Source: Cupriavidus campinensis
GTDB taxonomy: Bacteria > Pseudomonadota > Gammaproteobacteria > Burkholderiales > Burkholderiaceae
NCBI RefSeq assembly: GCF_905397395.1
Contig: NZ_CAJPVH010000024.1
Span: 1 to 64,000 of the forward strand
DNA length: 64,000 nt
Direction: 5' to 3'
Shown: positions 25,220 to 34,028 of the stretch, one piece after another
Position numbering within the stretch: the first letter of the stretch is position 1
Layout: each line of letters starts with the position of its first letter
The notes under the pieces: model-generated
Told to the model about the DNA's origin: nothing
Database searches by the model: none
The model's input: only the letters and a program-made list of their open reading frames with translations
Translations under genes and position numbers: made by a program

Positions 25220-27931
25220 GTGAGTCCGCAGGAGTTCGAGAACCAAGTCAGAAGCAATCTGAACCATCGTACGTCGGTAACACCGGACCTGATTCGCAGC
25301 GTGGTCCGACTCACCCTGCAGATTCAGGGAAACGACGCTCCCCAATTCGAGAGCGAAGACCTGTTCGTCGAGCAAATATCGCGTTCCATCGAAGAAAAGC
25401 TTGACTTGTCGATGCCGGATGCTGCCGTGGTGCAATTGCCGTTCAACGAATGGCTTCCGGAGCGTCGCGCCGACACTGACCTGTTCTACTGGAACCGCTA
25501 TCGTGATTGGCTTCTGCAGTCCGGATTCGCCAAAGAGGTCGTCGGCACAATCGGCCGCGATACCGATAAGATCGTAGGCCTGCTCGAAAATCCGGAAAAA
25601 AGTGGTCCTTGGAAGAGGCGCGGCCTTGTTGTAGGCCACGTACAGTCAGGCAAGACTGCCAACTACAATGGCGTCGTCTGCAAGAGTGCGGACTACGGCT
25701 ACAAGGTCATCATTCTCCTTGCTGGCGTGCACAACAACCTGCGAAGTCAGACTCAGCAGCGGGTGGAGGAAGCCTTCATCGGCGTCGATACTGACAAGAA
25801 AGACCGAAACCTGCCGCTCAAGGACATCAAGACGGGCGTCGGCCGCATTTCCGACGTCACCCGATTGCCGTTCAGTCTGACGTCACGCGAACACGACTTC
25901 CGCAAGGATTCTGCAAAGGCGGCCACGTTTTCACTCAATGCGATCAGCGAGCCTGTCGTATTTGTCATCAAGAAGCAGGCCACCGTGCTGCAGAATCTTC
26001 ACGAGTGGTTTCTTAGCCTGAATGACATCAAGGGCGGGAAGATTCAGGGCATTCCGATGCTGCTCATCGACGACGAGGCCGACAACGCGTCGGTAAACGT
26101 GGCCAAGGGCGAGGGCGACCCGACAAAGATAAACGGGTTAATTCGGAAGCTGCTCGCGCTGTTCGAACAGAATAGTTATGTGGGCTATACGGCGACGCCG
26201 TTCGCCAACATCTTCATCGACCCTGATTCCAGTCATGCGATGCTGGAAGATGACCTCTTCCCCAAGGATTTCATCGTCAACCTGGATGCGCCGGACAACT
26301 ATGTCAGTGCTGCGCGCATCTTTGGCGACAACGGCGACCTTGCACATCTGGTCGAGTCGGTTTCCGATCATGTCGCATGCTTTCCGGAAAAACACAAGAT
26401 TGACCACAAGGTGGAGACGCTTCCGCCCAGTTTGCTTGAAGCGGCTCGCCGTTTCGTGCTGGGCCGAGCAGTACGCATTCTGCGCGGGCGAGGACAGGAC
26501 CATTCGTCGATGCTGGTGAACGTCTCGAGGTTCAATTCGGTACAGCGACAAGTCACCGCGCTGCTCACCAACTATCTCGAAGAAGTGCTGAATGCGGTCA
26601 AGCTCCATGCGGCTTTGCCCGACAAGGTGGCACTGCGCGACCCCACGATGCAGTCATTGAAGGAAACATGGGACCGGTTTCCGCCGTCCGATGGCGAGAC
26701 TTGGGAACAAGCCAAGCCAGTCCTCGCAAACAGCGCGGGCGCTGTGGTGGTCAGGACGATCAACAACTCATCTCCCGACCGTCTCGATTACCGGAATTAC
26801 CGCGAGAATGGCCTGCACGTGATTGCAGTTGGTGGCCTCAGCCTCTCCCGTGGCTTCACCCTTGAAGGATTAACCACGAGCTACTTCATCCGCAACTCCA
26901 TCATGTACGACACGCTGCTGCAGATGGGGCGCTGGTTCGGCTACCGGGACGGCTACCTCGACCTATGCAGCATCTACATGACCGACGAAGCGGTCGGCTG
27001 GTATTCGCACATCTCGATGGCCATCGACGAGCTCAGGGCCGAGTTCAGATTTATGGAGCAGCAGGGACGCAAGCCGGAGGAATTCGGTTTGAAAGTCAGA
27101 ACCCACCCAGATTCTCTCATCGTCACGGCACGCAACAAGATGCGAACTGGCCGTAAAGTCGTCCATTCCGTCTCGCTGGCGGGAAGGCTGGTCGAAACGG
27201 TTTTCCTAAAATCGGCGCCGTCCGTGATTGAGAGCAACTTCAAGAAACTGGGTGCATTTATCGAAGCGCTGGAGACCGCGAAGGCGGCGCAGCACAACGA
27301 TAACGTCGAATCTGACCTTGGGTACATGTGGTCCCATATCAACGCGAATGACGTTTGCCAGTTCCTGCAGTCTTTCGAAAACCATGACGATGCCGGTGCC
27401 ATCACCCAGTCCCGTCCCATTATCGAGTTCATCAAGGCCGACCCGGAGAATCTCGGCGAGTGGGACGTCTGCCTGTACACCCTGAAAAAGGGAGAAAAGC
27501 AGCAAGTGGGTCCCTTGCACATCGTGCCGCAGGCACGCGCATGTGTGTTTACGGGCGGCTGCTACCAAGTTGGTGGCGCCAAGATGAGAGTCGCCTCCCG
27601 TGGCGCAGAGCGAGCCGGCCTGACGAAGGAACAGATTGACGCGGTCGCTGACGAGGCCGAGAACGCAAATGTATCGGACGCCGCTTATCGGAGCCGTCGG
27701 ACAAGGCCGCTACTGATGCTGCACGTTCTCGATCTGTTCCGTCAAGGCGATGAAAACCAGGCTTCCTTGGCTAGGCCGGTCTGCGCATGGGGTATCAGCT
27801 TCCCGGGAACCAAGGAGAATGGGCGCGGAGCGGAAGTGGAATACATGGTGAACACCGTCTGGTGGCAAGAGCAATATCAGCAACAGATTGAAGACGAGGA
27901 TGATGAGGTCACCGATGCCGTCGGCAACTAA
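25220..27931 (+). CDS. Z1-domain SF2-type ATPase (defence cassette gene 2)
   Basis: A 903-residue protein with a helicase-like ATPase core. Walker A is GHVQSGKT (139-146), Walker B LLIDDEADN (near 280), the SAT-like motif GYTATPFAN (near 320), and motif VI QMGRWFGYR (near 567), which supplies the arginine finger. The Z1 domain lies around and after this last motif. Z1 proteins accompany MutL/MORC-like ATPases and are expected to translocate on or unwind DNA. Start GTG 25220 has ribosome site AAGGAGA. The 3' end overlaps the nuclease gene by 17 bp. Confidence 0.92.
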   Translation: MSPQEFENQVRSNLNHRTSVTPDLIRSVVRLTLQIQGNDAPQFESEDLFVEQISRSIEEKLDLSMPDAAVVQLPFNEWLPERRADTDLFYWNRYRDWLLQSGFAKEVVGTIGRDTDKIVGLLENPEKSGPWKRRGLVVGHVQSGKTANYNGVVCKSADYGYKVIILLAGVHNNLRSQTQQRVEEAFIGVDTDKKDRNLPLKDIKTGVGRISDVTRLPFSLTSREHDFRKDSAKAATFSLNAISEPVVFVIKKQATVLQNLHEWFLSLNDIKGGKIQGIPMLLIDDEADNASVNVAKGEGDPTKINGLIRKLLALFEQNSYVGYTATPFANIFIDPDSSHAMLEDDLFPKDFIVNLDAPDNYVSAARIFGDNGDLAHLVESVSDHVACFPEKHKIDHKVETLPPSLLEAARRFVLGRAVRILRGRGQDHSSMLVNVSRFNSVQRQVTALLTNYLEEVLNAVKLHAALPDKVALRDPTMQSLKETWDRFPPSDGETWEQAKPVLANSAGAVVVRTINNSSPDRLDYRNYRENGLHVIAVGGLSLSRGFTLEGLTTSYFIRNSIMYDTLLQMGRWFGYRDGYLDLCSIYMTDEAVGWYSHISMAIDELRAEFRFMEQQGRKPEEFGLKVRTHPDSLIVTARNKMRTGRKVVHSVSLAGRLVETVFLKSAPSVIESNFKKLGAFIEALETAKAAQHNDNVESDLGYMWSHINANDVCQFLQSFENHDDAGAITQSRPIIEFIKADPENLGEWDVCLYTLKKGEKQQVGPLHIVPQARACVFTGGCYQVGGAKMRVASRGAERAGLTKEQIDAVADEAENANVSDAAYRSRRTRPLLMLHVLDLFRQGDENQASLARPVCAWGISFPGTKENGRGAEVEYMVNTVWWQEQYQQQIEDEDDEVTDAVGN

Positions 27932-28880
27932 CCCATGGGCCGGTATCGAAGCAACCGCCAATGTCGGGGAACTCCGCGCACGCCGCGCCGATGCGACGCA
28001 TCCGCACGACTTCTTCTGGGCGCTTGACGCTAAGGGACGCAAGCTCTTTCTGTACCGCGGAGCAGAACAGGATTCCGATTGCCCGATGCCGAATCTGAAG
28101 GGCGTTGCGGTGGAGCATTCGTTCGACCGGCTGATTTTGCGGCTGATTGACGGCAGCACCGAAGATATCTTTGTTGCACTCTGTCACAGTTTGCTGGAGC
28201 GTACGAGACGCATTGCGTCGGCCACGTTGGTACCGGATGCCGTACGGTCCCACCTCGAAATCTGGCAGCGCTTCTTTGGCAAGTCGAATGCCGGAGTTCT
28301 TAGCGACCAGGAACTGCGCGGACTTTTCGGGGAACTCACCTTTCTGCAGTCCGAGCTCATTCGAAGGTTCGGGCAGTCGGCAGTACTTTTCTGGAACGGG
28401 CCGTCCGGAGCTCCTCAGGACTTCACTGTCGGTACCGCGGCGTTCGAAGTGAAGACGAGGCTTGTAGGTGGCGCGGCTGCCGTCACAATTTCGTCGGCAA
28501 CGCAGCTGTGGCCGTTGGGGGGCACCTTGCATCTCGTGTGCTACGGGATCGGCGAGGCATCCGAGCAGGGACATGCGGCACGATCGCCGGCAGCCCTCGT
28601 CGACGACATACGGGATTGTCTGACCAATGCCGAAGCACGTGATGCATTTGAGGACCGCCTGCTTCAGGCTGGTTACCTGGACCGCCCCGAATACGCAATC
28701 CGATTCTTTGCAATTTCTTCCGCGACATTTTTCGAAGTGAGGGAAGGGTTTCCTCGCATAGTCGCCGAGCATATTCCGGTTGGTGTGCGAAGCGTGCAAT
28801 ATGTCCTCGAGCTGCAAGCCTGTCTGCCGTTCGAGAGCGAACCTGATTGGACAACCATGGGAGCAAGCAGTGGATCTTGA
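27915..28880 (+). CDS. PD-(D/E)XK-motif nuclease, DUF4420 type (defence cassette gene 3)
   Basis: A 321-residue protein carrying a restriction-endonuclease fold: Glu in GLFGELTFLQ (near 136-145), then Asp in QDFTVG and the E-x-K in AAFEVKTRL (near 169-183). This is the likely DNA-cutting subunit of the cassette. Upstream ATGs at 27888, 27900 and 27903 are in frame, but ATG 27915 has GAGGT at good spacing. It overlaps the Z1 gene by 17 bp and the AIPR gene by 11 bp, so all are made from one mRNA by coupling. Confidence 0.85.
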   Translation: MPSATNPWAGIEATANVGELRARRADATHPHDFFWALDAKGRKLFLYRGAEQDSDCPMPNLKGVAVEHSFDRLILRLIDGSTEDIFVALCHSLLERTRRIASATLVPDAVRSHLEIWQRFFGKSNAGVLSDQELRGLFGELTFLQSELIRRFGQSAVLFWNGPSGAPQDFTVGTAAFEVKTRLVGGAAAVTISSATQLWPLGGTLHLVCYGIGEASEQGHAARSPAALVDDIRDCLTNAEARDAFEDRLLQAGYLDRPEYAIRFFAISSATFFEVREGFPRIVAEHIPVGVRSVQYVLELQACLPFESEPDWTTMGASSGS

Positions 28881-30915
28881 CGCGTTTCGCGAAGAACTGG
28901 CCCAGGATGTTCTCGTCCGCGCCGATACGTCCGATAACTTCACCGACGACGCGTTTGCCGAGGTCGTGGCCGAGTATCTTGGGGAGGCCGGTTCCATCGA
29001 GGACTTCGTGCCGTGCAAGTACATCCATCGCGGCATGCGCGTTGACGGGTACTCGCTAAACTGGGAAGACGGTCTGCTGGAGCTCTATGTCGTTGACTGC
29101 AGACCTGGCAACGAAGTCGAGCGCATGTCGAAAGCGGAAATGACTCAAGGCTTTAAACGCGCCGAGACGTTCTTCGAAAAGGCTTGCACGACGTCATTCG
29201 TCGAACAGATGGAGGTTGCGCACCCGGCGTACGGCCTTGCCAGGACAATACTTGAGCAGGGTGACCAGATTCAGCGCGTGAGGTTCTATCTCCTGACGAA
29301 TGCGCAGTTGACTGGAAGTGTGAAGGAGCTTCCTTCCCGCCAAGAGAGCGGCCGGGACTGGTCGTATCGCATTTGGGACCTCGAGCGACTCGCACGCACA
29401 ATTGGCACCGGAAAGCCGGAAGAAATCGTCGTCGATTTCGAAGAGCTTTTCGGACAGCCGCTGGTGTGCCTTCCCGCCGACGACGGCAGCGGTGAAGTGC
29501 AGTGCTTCCTCGCTGTGATTCCCGGAGATTGGCTGGCACGCATCTACGACCACTACGGAAGCCGACTGCTCGAACAGAACGTACGAACGTTTCTGCAAGC
29601 GCGCGGCAGGGTCAACAAGGGCATCCGAAAAACCATACTCGACGAGCCGACACGCTTTTTCCCCTACAACAACGGCATCTCTGCTACTGCGGAAGAAGTG
29701 GCCGAGCAGCGCCATGGCGGCGTCACCTATCTGCAAAAGGTCACGAACCTTCAGATCGTCAACGGTGGGCAGACCACCGCCTCAATCTTCAACGCATTCA
29801 AGAAGGACAAGGGCGCGCCAATAGACCAGGTCAGCGTGCAGATGAAACTGTCCGTTGTACCGCCCGAAATCGCCTCGGAGCTTGTGCCCAAGATTCCCCG
29901 GTTCGCCAACAGCCAGAACCGGATAAGCGACTCGGACTTTTTCTCCAACCACCCTTTCCATATCGTTATCGAGAACTTGTCCCGTCGCCTTTCAGCCCCG
30001 GCCAAGGACGGCTCCCAGATACTGACCCACTGGTTCTACGAGCGCACCAAAGGCCAATACATCAATGCCGCCTCATACCTGACGGAGGCAAAGAAGCGCG
30101 AATTCCAGACCAGGAATCCCAAGACCCAGGTCATCGACAAAACCGACCTTGCAAAGTACGTGCAGACATTCCGCTGTTTGCCGCACGACGTCAGCCTGGG
30201 CGGGCAAAAGAACTTCGCCAAGTTCGCCGAGTACATTGGCGCGGCTTGGGAGCATAGCCAGCATGACTTCAACGAACTCTGGTTCAAGCGCGCTGTGGCG
30301 GAAGCCATCATATTCAGGCGAGCCGAGTCACTGGTGCGGCGGGCTCCATGGTATGCGCAAGGCTATCGTGCCCAGACAGTCACGTATGGAATCGCAATGC
30401 TCGTTCGGAGGGTACAGGAAATGGAGCTGGAGCTGGATCTGCAGCGCATCTGGCGCGAGCAGGGGCTCAGCGGAGCATTCGAGGAGCAGCTTCTGGAGTC
30501 CTGCCGGCTGGCGCAGCAAGAGATCATTGACGGAGCGGCGAGAAACAACGTCATCAACGTTACGGAATGGTGCAAGCGCAAAGCGTGCTGGGATGCGACG
30601 CAGAAGGTGCCGTTATCTCTTTCCGACGCGTTCGTGCAGCTGCTCAAGGAACGTGGCGATGCGCTCGCAGACACGAAGGATGCCAGGAAGGAACAGAAGG
30701 GCCTCAGCGAGGCTGAAGCCTACATCAGCGTGGTGAACGCGGGTTCAGGTTACTGGAAGAGCGTCCGCCACTGGGCCGGGGCAAGCGTCGATCTCAAACC
30801 GTCGGATCTGACGATTCTGGATATCGCCTGTGCCATGCCAAGAAAGATACCGACGGAAAAGCAGGCGCTAAGGCTTGTCGAGATCCGTGGCATATTTGAC
30901 GGTGCCAACGGATAA
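28870..30915 (+). CDS. AIPR (abortive infection phage resistance) family protein (defence cassette gene 4)
   Basis: A 681-residue protein with the AIPR domain: RFFPYNNGISATAEEV near 262-278 and NLQIVNGGQTTASIFNAF near 293-310, the conserved core. Family members are linked with abortive infection and with MutL/Z1 restriction-type systems; their biochemical role is not settled. The frame is open from 28780, but GTG 28870, preceded by a GGGAGCAAG ribosome site and overlapping the nuclease gene by 11 bp, is the likely start. It ends the operon just before a strong terminator. Confidence 0.88.
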   Translation: MDLDAFREELAQDVLVRADTSDNFTDDAFAEVVAEYLGEAGSIEDFVPCKYIHRGMRVDGYSLNWEDGLLELYVVDCRPGNEVERMSKAEMTQGFKRAETFFEKACTTSFVEQMEVAHPAYGLARTILEQGDQIQRVRFYLLTNAQLTGSVKELPSRQESGRDWSYRIWDLERLARTIGTGKPEEIVVDFEELFGQPLVCLPADDGSGEVQCFLAVIPGDWLARIYDHYGSRLLEQNVRTFLQARGRVNKGIRKTILDEPTRFFPYNNGISATAEEVAEQRHGGVTYLQKVTNLQIVNGGQTTASIFNAFKKDKGAPIDQVSVQMKLSVVPPEIASELVPKIPRFANSQNRISDSDFFSNHPFHIVIENLSRRLSAPAKDGSQILTHWFYERTKGQYINAASYLTEAKKREFQTRNPKTQVIDKTDLAKYVQTFRCLPHDVSLGGQKNFAKFAEYIGAAWEHSQHDFNELWFKRAVAEAIIFRRAESLVRRAPWYAQGYRAQTVTYGIAMLVRRVQEMELELDLQRIWREQGLSGAFEEQLLESCRLAQQEIIDGAARNNVINVTEWCKRKACWDATQKVPLSLSDAFVQLLKERGDALADTKDARKEQKGLSEAEAYISVVNAGSGYWKSVRHWAGASVDLKPSDLTILDIACAMPRKIPTEKQALRLVEIRGIFDGANG

Positions 30916-30924
30916 CAAGGCTGC

Positions 30925-30961
30925 GTAAGCCGAGCCAATCAGCGAGATTGGCTCGGCTTAC
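30925..30961. terminator. Bidirectional terminator between the AIPR and methyltransferase genes
   Basis: A perfect 16-bp inverted repeat (GTAAGCCGAGCCAATC) with a 5-nt loop, followed by TTTTA on the plus strand. It separates the convergent operon and the methyltransferase gene. Confidence 0.88.
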
Positions 30962-30963
30962 TT

Positions 30964-32517
30964 TTACGCCGCCGACTTTACGCGTTGTTCGCTAATTGCC
31001 GCTGCGATCGTGTCAGCAATTTTCTTTGCCAATAGCGGCGGGACGGCGTTCCCCACCTGATGATACTGCTGGGTGCGACTCCCCTTGAAGAAGTAGTCAT
31101 CGGGGAAGGTCTGCAGCCGTGCTGCCTCCCGTACCGTCAGACTGCGGCACTGCTTCGGGTCGTAGTGGATGAAGTAGTGCCCGTCCTTCGCAATGTGGCT
31201 GGTCACGGTCGTTGCCGGGTCGTTTGCGATTTGCACGCGGAAGCGGTCCGAAAACTTGCCGGTCTCCCAGTTCTCATGGTTCGGCTTCAATCCCGGCAAG
31301 CTGAACTGCTCATGGCCCTTCGGTGAGTGCCCATACGTCTCCGCAAACGCTGCAGCATAGACGTACCGACGAAGGTCCTCTTGCATGTGGCCTCGAGCCT
31401 CGTGATTCAGCCAGACCTTGAGCTGCTTGCTCGCACCGTACCATTTCCGAAGCTCTGGAACTGAGCATGATGCGGAGGTGTACTTGTCCGTCCTCAGTCC
31501 ACCAGTCGAAAGGTTGGCAATCAATGAACGCGCGTGCTGGCCAAACTCCTCTGACAGCGGACGCAGCTCTACCTCCTTGGCGGACTCTTTCGCCAAGTGC
31601 TTGAGATGGGCGGCAAGCAGAGCCAACCAAGTCTCGTCATCGTCCTTGCCCTTGCTGATTCGGCTGCGAAGTTTCGGCAGCTTCCCGATCGCTTCGGAGA
31701 CGGTCGATCGTTCTGACTTCGGTACTTGGGCAAGGGGGCGGGGCCACACGTCAAGGTCGTCCCGGACGCCAACAAGGATGACGCGATGCCGGGCCTGTGG
31801 AATGCCATGGTCCTCGGCACGGACAATGAAATCGCGAGCGTCAATCTCGTCCGGATCCATTTGCCGGTTGTAATGCGTATCGGTTGACAGCGAGTGGATG
31901 CGGTAGCCACTGCGCGCCAAGTCGCTCAGAATGCTGTGGAAGATCTTCTGACCGTTCACGGACGACGAAAGGATGCCCTTCACGTTTTCCATCACGAATA
32001 CCGATGGCCGGTAGCGCCGGATGATGCGCAGGTATTCACGGTAGAGAAAATGGCGGTGATCGTCCTCCGGCCGGTAATCCTTTTTGCCTCGATTGCGCGA
32101 GCGCCCAACCAGCGAGTAGGCCTGACAGGGCGGGCCACCAATCAGCACCCAGTCGACGTCAGGTCCGATGCCGCTCTGCCGGATGGTGTCGTCCAGAATC
32201 TTGTTGTCTTTCGACTCGCCGAGCGTAAGCTGCAGCGCTTCCTTGCCTGCCTCGTCCCATGCATCGAGACTGGCGGTGTCATATGGCACTTCGGCGTCAC
32301 CGTTGCAGAAGCTGTAATATGGCGCAAGCGCACTTTCGCCTCCTCGCTTCAGGATCCGATAGAAAGCACGCAGCCGCAGCGTCGCGTGGGCGGATTGCTC
32401 CATTTCAGCGGATACGGCAATGCGAAACGGTTGCCCCTCAGCGGATGAAAATCCCTCCCCTAGGCCTCCAGGACCTGCAAACAGGTCGACGATGGGAATG
32501 TGGCTATTGAGGCGCAT
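30964..32517 (-). CDS. DNA cytosine-C5 methyltransferase (defence cassette gene 5)
   Basis: A 517-residue m5C methyltransferase. Motif I is DLFAGPGGLGEGF (residues 11-23), catalytic motif IV GGPPCQAYSLVGRSRN, motif VI VFVMENVKG, motif VIII QARHRVILVGVRDD, and motifs IX-X EAARLQTFPDDYFF and YHQVGNAVPPLLAK. It would mark host DNA for protection from the cassette's nuclease. The target-recognition region between motifs VIII and IX is long (about 200 residues), so specificity cannot be read. It is convergent with the AIPR gene and divergent from vsr with a 41-bp gap. Confidence 0.95.
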   Translation of the reverse strand: MRLNSHIPIVDLFAGPGGLGEGFSSAEGQPFRIAVSAEMEQSAHATLRLRAFYRILKRGGESALAPYYSFCNGDAEVPYDTASLDAWDEAGKEALQLTLGESKDNKILDDTIRQSGIGPDVDWVLIGGPPCQAYSLVGRSRNRGKKDYRPEDDHRHFLYREYLRIIRRYRPSVFVMENVKGILSSSVNGQKIFHSILSDLARSGYRIHSLSTDTHYNRQMDPDEIDARDFIVRAEDHGIPQARHRVILVGVRDDLDVWPRPLAQVPKSERSTVSEAIGKLPKLRSRISKGKDDDETWLALLAAHLKHLAKESAKEVELRPLSEEFGQHARSLIANLSTGGLRTDKYTSASCSVPELRKWYGASKQLKVWLNHEARGHMQEDLRRYVYAAAFAETYGHSPKGHEQFSLPGLKPNHENWETGKFSDRFRVQIANDPATTVTSHIAKDGHYFIHYDPKQCRSLTVREAARLQTFPDDYFFKGSRTQQYHQVGNAVPPLLAKKIADTIAAAISEQRVKSAA

Positions 32518-32558
32518 ACCTTCTGAATTAGTTTCTTTACCAGCCAGGATACCAGGAT

Positions 32559-33041
32559 ATGGACGTTGTCGACAAGGCTACGCGTTCCCGGATGATGGCC
32601 GGAATCAGATCCAAGGATACGAAGCCGGAGTTAGCTGTGCGTCGCTTCTTGCACCGGCGTGGATTCAGGTACACGCTGCACGACAAGAAATTGCCCGGGC
32701 GGCCGGATCTGGCGCTGCCCAAGTACCGGACTGCCATTTTCGTCCACGGCTGTTTCTGGCATCGTCATCCAAGATGCAGGTACGCGACCAATCCGCGGTC
32801 CAACGATCAGAAGTGGCAAATGAAATTCGAAGCGAACGTGTCTCGGGACACGAAGAATGTCGAAGCGTTACGAGCTGCTGGCTGGACCGTAATTATAATC
32901 TGGGAATGCGGGCTACGGGAGGCGAATGCGGTAACCCAGCTCGCATGGTTACCTGACATCATCACCGGAATGCCGGACGCGGTTTATGAATGGCCGGCTC
33001 GTGGCAATGATGTAGCGAAGCAGCGAGAATTTCTAAGCTGA
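32559..33041 (+). CDS. vsr: Very-short-patch-repair (Vsr) mismatch endonuclease (defence cassette gene 6)
   Basis: A 160-residue endonuclease that nicks beside T:G mismatches left by deamination of 5-methylcytosine. The family start DKATRSRMMAGIRSKDTKPE, the catalytic Asp in LPGRPDLALP (Asp50), and VHGCFWHRHPRC with its zinc-binding and DNA-intercalating residues are present; the fold closes with NVEALRAAGWTVIIIWECGL. It is divergent from the m5C methyltransferase gene, the usual genetic pairing, because the repair specificity follows the methylation site. Confidence 0.95.
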   Translation: MDVVDKATRSRMMAGIRSKDTKPELAVRRFLHRRGFRYTLHDKKLPGRPDLALPKYRTAIFVHGCFWHRHPRCRYATNPRSNDQKWQMKFEANVSRDTKNVEALRAAGWTVIIIWECGLREANAVTQLAWLPDIITGMPDAVYEWPARGNDVAKQREFLS

Positions 33042-33483
33042 GCACCAATAAAAGCAGGCGTTCAAACGTGCTCTGAATTGGTCGAATGGGCAAAAATTTG
33101 ATCGTGGGGAAGGGACTTTCTGAACCGGCCTTGAGTCCCGCGCATAGCAGTAGCCCCCACTGATGCAGATTGCCGCAGCGCGAACAGAGGCAGTGGCATT
33201 GCGCCCGACCTTATTGCCAAGCCACATGGCAGCAGCGGCATTGAGCAGGCGCACGTTCTGGTTAAAACGGAGCGCCTGAGCGCTATCCAAACCTGCGCCT
33301 GCGACCCGGGGACTTCCTTAAGCGGCCGCTCCTGCCAGTGACGACCGTCGGCTTGGGGTCGAACCAAGACTCTCAACTTTCCCGCGCGCTCGCGCTTTCA
33401 TTTACTCGATTTTGCGCCACAGCAGGACAGCCCACGGAATCCACCTACACACAAAAGGCAAATGGACCCCTTTTGCGCCCTAG
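33042..33483. other. Gene-poor stretch after vsr
   Basis: About 440 bp with only short minus-strand frames (33033-33290, 33062-33376) lacking ribosome sites and recognisable motifs. It may hold decayed sequence; nothing functional was identified. Confidence 0.5.
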
Positions 33484-33945
33484 TTAATGTGGAACGACAA
33501 ACGGCTCACTCGTAACTGCACCGACAATCGCTGCCGGCTTGAAATCCACCACACCTGAAGATCCATCAGGCATCGTTGCGTGGATAGGAGGATCAAGGCG
33601 AAGCGTCCCGGCGATAGATGGGATCTGCAAACCGGTCCAAATAACTTCGTGCCTTTCCTTTATCTGCCGCGTCTCCTTACCTACCAGCCGGCTGCCCCTT
33701 GGAATTACAACATTCTGGTAGAAATCGTACACATCCCTTGAGACCTGAGCCGTAACCATTACTGCATCCACATTTAGCAAGACAAGGGGAATGTACGTAC
33801 CCGAAACCACCTCAAACGGCTGCACCTGTCTTGCCGAAAGCCGAATAGGCTCCTCTAGCTGAAGCACTTTTGGCTCAACGGCAAGCGCTGACGTAACAAG
33901 GACGGGCGCTGCAAGCAAAGCGAATGTGGATCTCAAATTCTTCAT
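33484..33945 (-). CDS. Exported VirB10/TrbI-like protein (orphan)
   Basis: A 153-residue protein with a signal peptide (MKNLRSTFALLAAPVLVTSA then LAVEP) and a body resembling the C-terminal beta-barrel core of VirB10/TrbI: FEVVSGTYIPLVLLN, DFYQNVVIPRGSRLVGKE and HEVIWTGLQIP. Full VirB10 proteins are two to three times longer and span the envelope; this one is a secreted mini-form. ATG 33945 has the ribosome site GGGAGGGG. No other secretion-system gene is present, so it may be a relic or may interfere with or assist a helper's channel. Confidence 0.6.
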   Translation of the reverse strand: MKNLRSTFALLAAPVLVTSALAVEPKVLQLEEPIRLSARQVQPFEVVSGTYIPLVLLNVDAVMVTAQVSRDVYDFYQNVVIPRGSRLVGKETRQIKERHEVIWTGLQIPSIAGTLRLDPPIHATMPDGSSGVVDFKPAAIVGAVTSEPFVVPH

Positions 33946-34028
33946 TTCCCCTCCCGTGAGACTTTCACTTCGCATTCTACAGTCAAGACGTCGACAGCTG
34001 ATACTTTCATCACAGATGGGAGGGCAAT

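Noticed and set aside
33033-33376. Two overlapping minus-strand frames after vsr
   Set aside because: No start signals or family resemblance; described only as a gene-poor region.
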